From Chrysiogenia bacterium (GTDB lineage Bacteria > JAGRBM01): a stretch of 8,342 bases of DNA. Positions 5,591 through 8,342 of the stretch are shown one piece after another. How positions within the stretch are numbered: the stretch's first letter is position 1; the number at the start of each line of letters is the position of its first letter. The stretch lies in assembly GCA_020434085.1 (NCBI GenBank), contig JAGRBM010000074.1, positions 1 to 8,342 of the forward strand. Direction: 5' to 3'. Made by a program: the position numbers and the translations under genes. The notes under the pieces are model-generated. The model was not told the DNA's origin and did no database searches. It saw only the letters and a program-made list of their open reading frames with translations.

Positions 5591-7090
5591 ATGAGCGACG
5601 AACGCGACGACGAATACAACCCCCTCGACGAGTACGAGGGCTATGCATCCCCCGAGGACATCCCCTCGGGCGTGAAGCTCGCGTCGACGATGCCGCTGCC
5701 GCTGGTGGCCATCATCGGGCGCGCCAATGTGGGCAAGAGCACCCTGTTCAACCGCATCGTCGGTCGGCGCAAGGCCATCGTCGAGTCCACGCCCGGCGTG
5801 ACGCGCGACCGCCACTACGAGCGCTGCGAACACTACGACCGTCACTTCCTGCTGGTCGATACCGGCGGCCTGGGGCTCGACCCGCAGGGGATCGAGGCGC
5901 AGGTCTCTGTGCAGACTCAGCTCGCCATTGAAGAGGCCGACGTCATCGTCTTCCTCATTGACGGCGCCGCTGGGCTCACCGCCGCCGAGCGCGACATCTA
6001 CGCCACACTTCGCAAGCGCGAGATCCCCGTGCTGGTTGCCGCCAACAAGATGGACATCAAGGGCGCGCGCAACAACGCCGCGGAGATTCACGAGCTCGGC
6101 ATCGATCACTTCTACCCGATCTCGGCCGAGCACGGCCGCGAGGTGGGCGAGCTCATCGAAGCCATTGAGGAAGCCCTGCCCGACGTCGAGAAGAGTGCGC
6201 AGGACATCGATTACGAGGGCGCCACGCCCATCGCCGTCGTCGGCCGTCCCAACGTCGGCAAGAGCACGCTCATCAACCGCCTGCTGGGTGAGAACCGGCT
6301 CGTTGTCTCGGAGATCGCGGGCACAACACGCGATCCCATCGACACGAAGATCGACCTCAACGGGAAGCCCTATGTCTTCATCGACACCGCGGGCATCCGG
6401 CGCAAGGCGCGCATCAGTGCGCGCGTCGAGAAGTTCAGCGTGCTCTATTCCTTCCGCGCCATCGAGCGCGCGGAGATCGTGCTCGTCGTCTTCGACGCCA
6501 CCGAAGGCCTTACAGAGCAGGACCGCCGCCTGTGCGGCCTCGTAGAAGAGGCCGGGCGCGCGATGATTCTCGTCGCCAACAAGTGGGACCTGCAGCCGCG
6601 CGGCAAGGATGAGCGCGCGAAGTTCGAGGACCGCATCGATTTCCTGCTGCCGGGGCTTCGCTACGCCCCGCTCGTCGAGATTTCCGCCGAGAAGGGTGAG
6701 GGTATGAAGCCGCTCATCAAGGAGATCGAGCGGGTCAAGGTCAAGTTCAACGCGCGCTTTACCACCTCGCGCCTCAACGAGCTGCTGCAGCTTGCCACCG
6801 AGCAGAACCCGCCGCCCGTCCCGCGCGGCCGGCCGCTCAAGCTCAACTACGTCACGCAGGTCAAGACCGCGCCGCCGGTGTTCATGCTCTATACGAACAA
6901 CATCAAGGATTTTCCGAAGAACTACCGGCGCTACCTGGTCAATCAGTTCCGTGACCGACTTCAGCTCGACTGCGTGCCCGTACACATCAAGCTCAAGCTC
7001 AAACACGGCAAGCGCGCGTCCATGCCCAAACAAAAGGACGCCGGCCCGCGCGGCAGCGCCGCCACCCGCGGGCGCCTCAAACGCCGCTGA
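5591..7090 (+). CDS. der: Double-GTPase ribosome-assembly factor Der (EngA)
   Basis: Der is a tandem-GTPase protein needed for 50S subunit assembly. The product has 499 residues, close to the E. coli length. GTPase domain 1 has G1 at 43-50, reading GRANVGKS with Ala where Pro is usual, DTGG at 90-93, NKMD at 152-155 and SAE at 178-180. Domain 2 has GRPNVGKS at 218-225, DTAG at 265-268, NKWD at 330-333 and SAEKGEG at 365-371. A KH-like domain follows (about 380-475), with the conserved PVPRGRPLKLNYVTQ region near 409-423, then a Lys/Arg-rich tail. Residues 1-33 are an acidic extension absent from E. coli Der. An internal ATG at 5690 (residue 34) would give a standard N-terminus, so the start is uncertain. 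Neither ATG has a strong binding site. I keep 5591 because it lies about 40 bases downstream of the candidate promoter. Confidence 0.96.
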   Translation: MSDERDDEYNPLDEYEGYASPEDIPSGVKLASTMPLPLVAIIGRANVGKSTLFNRIVGRRKAIVESTPGVTRDRHYERCEHYDRHFLLVDTGGLGLDPQGIEAQVSVQTQLAIEEADVIVFLIDGAAGLTAAERDIYATLRKREIPVLVAANKMDIKGARNNAAEIHELGIDHFYPISAEHGREVGELIEAIEEALPDVEKSAQDIDYEGATPIAVVGRPNVGKSTLINRLLGENRLVVSEIAGTTRDPIDTKIDLNGKPYVFIDTAGIRRKARISARVEKFSVLYSFRAIERAEIVLVVFDATEGLTEQDRRLCGLVEEAGRAMILVANKWDLQPRGKDERAKFEDRIDFLLPGLRYAPLVEISAEKGEGMKPLIKEIERVKVKFNARFTTSRLNELLQLATEQNPPPVPRGRPLKLNYVTQVKTAPPVFMLYTNNIKDFPKNYRRYLVNQFRDRLQLDCVPVHIKLKLKHGKRASMPKQKDAGPRGSAATRGRLKRR

Positions 7091-7096
7091 CGAGAA

Positions 7097-7116
7097 GGGC
7101 GAGGCCTGCCTCGCCC
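7097..7116 (+). terminator. Strong hairpin just after der (terminator or palindromic repeat)
   Basis: GGGCGAGG (7097-7104) pairs perfectly with CCTCGCCC (7109-7116) around a CCTG loop. It begins 6 bases after the der stop codon. No T-run follows, so a classical intrinsic terminator is doubtful. The arm followed by CTAC resembles short GGGGCGA-type palindromes that I recall as dispersed intergenic repeats in many GC-rich genomes. That likeness is from memory only. Confidence 0.5.
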
Positions 7117-7126
7117 CTACGCTGCA

Positions 7127-7151
7127 TTCGCATTGCACCAAGAAGTGCGAA
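7127..7151. repeat. Small inverted repeat downstream of der
   Basis: TTCGCA (7127-7132) and TGCGAA (7146-7151) form 6-base arms with a 13-base loop, followed by GCTCTTT. This could be a second, weak terminator after der or a protein-binding site upstream of the acyl-CoA dehydrogenase gene. The arms are short and the call is tentative. Confidence 0.25.
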
Positions 7152-7306
7152 GCTCTTTGACTGACGTATCAATCACAACAACTTGAGCTGAAACGATTTT
7201 TCTCCGCTGGAACGCTTGCACCACTGCGTGCTTCGCTGGCATGTAGAGAGCGTTGCCGCAGGTCATTGCGACGCCCGCGCGGCACCACCCCGCTGAACAA
7301 TTGCAC

Positions 7307-7312
7307 AGGAGA
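7307..7312 (+). promoter_or_regulatory. Ribosome binding site of the acyl-CoA dehydrogenase gene
   Basis: AGGAGA ends 6 bases before the ATG at 7319. It is the best Shine-Dalgarno match and spacing in the window and fixes the start of this gene. Confidence 0.8.
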
Positions 7313-7318
7313 GACCCC

Positions 7319-8342
7319 ATGATCGGATTTGGACTGAGCGACGAGCAGAAAGCCCTGCAGGAGCTCGCGAAGGATTTTACCGAAAACGAAATCATCCCCA
7401 AGGCTGCACACTACGACGAGAGCGCCGAGTATCCCTGGGACATCGTGAAGAAGGCCCACGAAGTCGGCCTGATGAACCTGCATGTACCCGAAGACTTCGG
7501 CGGCCTGGGCCTGGGACTGCTGGACTCCGTCATCATTGCCGAAGAGCTCGCCCGCGGCTGCACCGGCATTTCCACCGCCATGGAGGGCAACGCCCTGGCC
7601 TCGGCGCCGGTTCTCGTCGCGGCCAATGACGACCAGAAGAAGCGCTTCCTCACCCCGCTTACCGAGGAGCCGATCATGGCTGCCTACTGCGTGACCGAGC
7701 CCGCGGCCGGCAGTGACGTGGCCGGCATCAAGAGCTTCGCCGAAAAGAAGGGCGACGAGTACATCCTGAGCGGCGAGAAGATGTGGATCACCAACGCGTC
7801 GGTGGCCAACTGGTATTTCGTCCTTGCCTACACCGACCGCGAGGCCGGACACAGGGGCCTGACGGGCTTCCTCGTCGACGCCAAGAGCGAGGGCGTGCAG
7901 GTCGGCAAGAAGGAAAACAACATGGGCCAGCGCTGCTCCGACACGCGCGGCATCCGCTTCGAAGAAGTGCGCATTCCCAAGGAGAACGTGTTGGGCGCCG
8001 AGGGACAGGGCTTCAAGATCGCCATGAAGGCTTTCGACATCACACGGCCTGAAGTCGCTATGCTCGGCGTGGGCCTGGCGCGCGCGGCCCTCGAACACTG
8101 CGTCCGCTACTCCAAGGAACGCCAGACATTCGGTCGCCCCATCGCCCAGCACCAGACCATCGCGTTCATGATGGCGGACATGGCCAAGAACATTGAAGCC
8201 GGCCGCCTGCTGGCCTACCGCGCGGCATGGGCCTTCGACCAGGGCGAGCGAAACAGCTACTACGCCAGCGTGGCCAAGTGCTTCAATGCCGACATGGCGA
8301 TGGAAGCAGCCGTCAACGCCGTGCAGATTTACGGCGGTTACG
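7319..8342 (+). CDS. Acyl-CoA dehydrogenase, medium-chain type, 3' end missing
   Basis: This FAD flavoprotein would oxidise an acyl-CoA to the trans-2-enoyl-CoA in the first step of beta-oxidation, passing electrons to electron-transfer flavoprotein. The window holds 341 codons of an expected length near 380-390. The N-terminal helical domain is followed by the family signature CVTEPAAGSDVAG at 124-136. The FAD-binding WITN is at 156-159, and the central beta-domain includes an NNMGQRCSDTRG block at 200-211. The FDITRPEVA block (239-247) carries the conserved Arg244, and ERQTFGRPI and VQIYGGY follow. The wording of these blocks matches mammalian medium-chain dehydrogenase (ACADM) unusually well, so medium-chain substrates are the best guess. 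The catalytic Glu of the YEGTSQIQR-type segment lies beyond the right edge and cannot be checked. The gene is preceded by a 228-base gap and is probably transcribed separately from der. Confidence 0.93.
   Translation, partial: MIGFGLSDEQKALQELAKDFTENEIIPKAAHYDESAEYPWDIVKKAHEVGLMNLHVPEDFGGLGLGLLDSVIIAEELARGCTGISTAMEGNALASAPVLVAANDDQKKRFLTPLTEEPIMAAYCVTEPAAGSDVAGIKSFAEKKGDEYILSGEKMWITNASVANWYFVLAYTDREAGHRGLTGFLVDAKSEGVQVGKKENNMGQRCSDTRGIRFEEVRIPKENVLGAEGQGFKIAMKAFDITRPEVAMLGVGLARAALEHCVRYSKERQTFGRPIAQHQTIAFMMADMAKNIEAGRLLAYRAAWAFDQGERNSYYASVAKCFNADMAMEAAVNAVQIYGGY

Noticed and set aside
5468-7141. A 557-codon open frame on the minus strand opposite der
   Set aside because: It lies antisense to a full-length Der with all GTPase motifs. 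Its product is Leu/Val/Asp/Arg-rich without recognisable motifs. Long antisense frames are expected opposite GC-rich genes.
7216-7245. Possible promoter TTGCAC with CATGTA before the acyl-CoA dehydrogenase gene
   Set aside because: The -10 hexamer matches the consensus at only 2 positions, so it is not better than chance.
7117-7401. A 94-codon minus-strand frame covering the gap before the acyl-CoA dehydrogenase gene
   Set aside because: It begins inside the dehydrogenase gene on the opposite strand, has no recognisable domain and ends in the hairpin region.
7169-8152. A 327-codon minus-strand frame opposite the acyl-CoA dehydrogenase gene
   Set aside because: The plus strand encodes a clear acyl-CoA dehydrogenase with a strong ribosome binding site, so the minus frame is a shadow.

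Overview
The window is high-GC, gene-dense bacterial chromosome, and nearly everything in it is ordinary housekeeping sequence. The gene order mnmA-rnc-era with der close by, the high GC and the MCAD-type acyl-CoA dehydrogenase suggest a deltaproteobacterial-type lineage (Myxococcota, Desulfobacterota or relatives). That placement is an inference from gene content and base composition, not a phylogenetic result. No tRNA, rRNA, CRISPR array, transposase or attachment site was seen.

Left end (1-601): the 5' part of a minus-strand gene for a multi-pass membrane protein runs off the left edge. About 200 bases separate it from the next gene, which is transcribed the opposite way. This divergent region holds a nested inverted repeat and a weak candidate promoter for each direction. 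The rightward gene (605-1711) encodes an exported, possibly lipid-anchored zinc metalloprotease with an HELGH zinc site, an unusual third-ligand arrangement and a metzincin-like Met-turn candidate. A strong GC hairpin follows it.

Centre (1766-5508): a well-spaced sigma70-like promoter (TTGGCG, 17 bases, TATAGT) precedes a leader of about 145 bases that can form several small hairpins. It should drive an operon of mnmA (tRNA 2-thiouridylase), rnc (RNase III), era (ribosome-assembly GTPase) and a glycerolipid-type acyltransferase. The mnmA/rnc and rnc/era junctions are 4-base stop/start overlaps, and the acyltransferase starts 18 bases after era. The first three genes act in tRNA wobble modification, rRNA processing and 30S maturation. 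The acyltransferase suggests a lipid function carried on the same transcript.

Right end (5509-8342): der, a double-GTPase 50S assembly factor with an acidic N-terminal extension, appears to have its own promoter whose spacer contains a perfect inverted repeat. A strong hairpin lies just after the der stop and resembles either a terminator or a dispersed palindromic repeat. A gap of 228 bases, part of it AT-rich, precedes a gene for a medium-chain-type acyl-CoA dehydrogenase with a good ribosome binding site. This gene is cut by the right edge before its catalytic glutamate.

No wholly new system was found. The features most worth a second look are the metalloprotease, the acyltransferase placed between two ribosome-assembly GTPases, and the inverted repeats at the two control regions.
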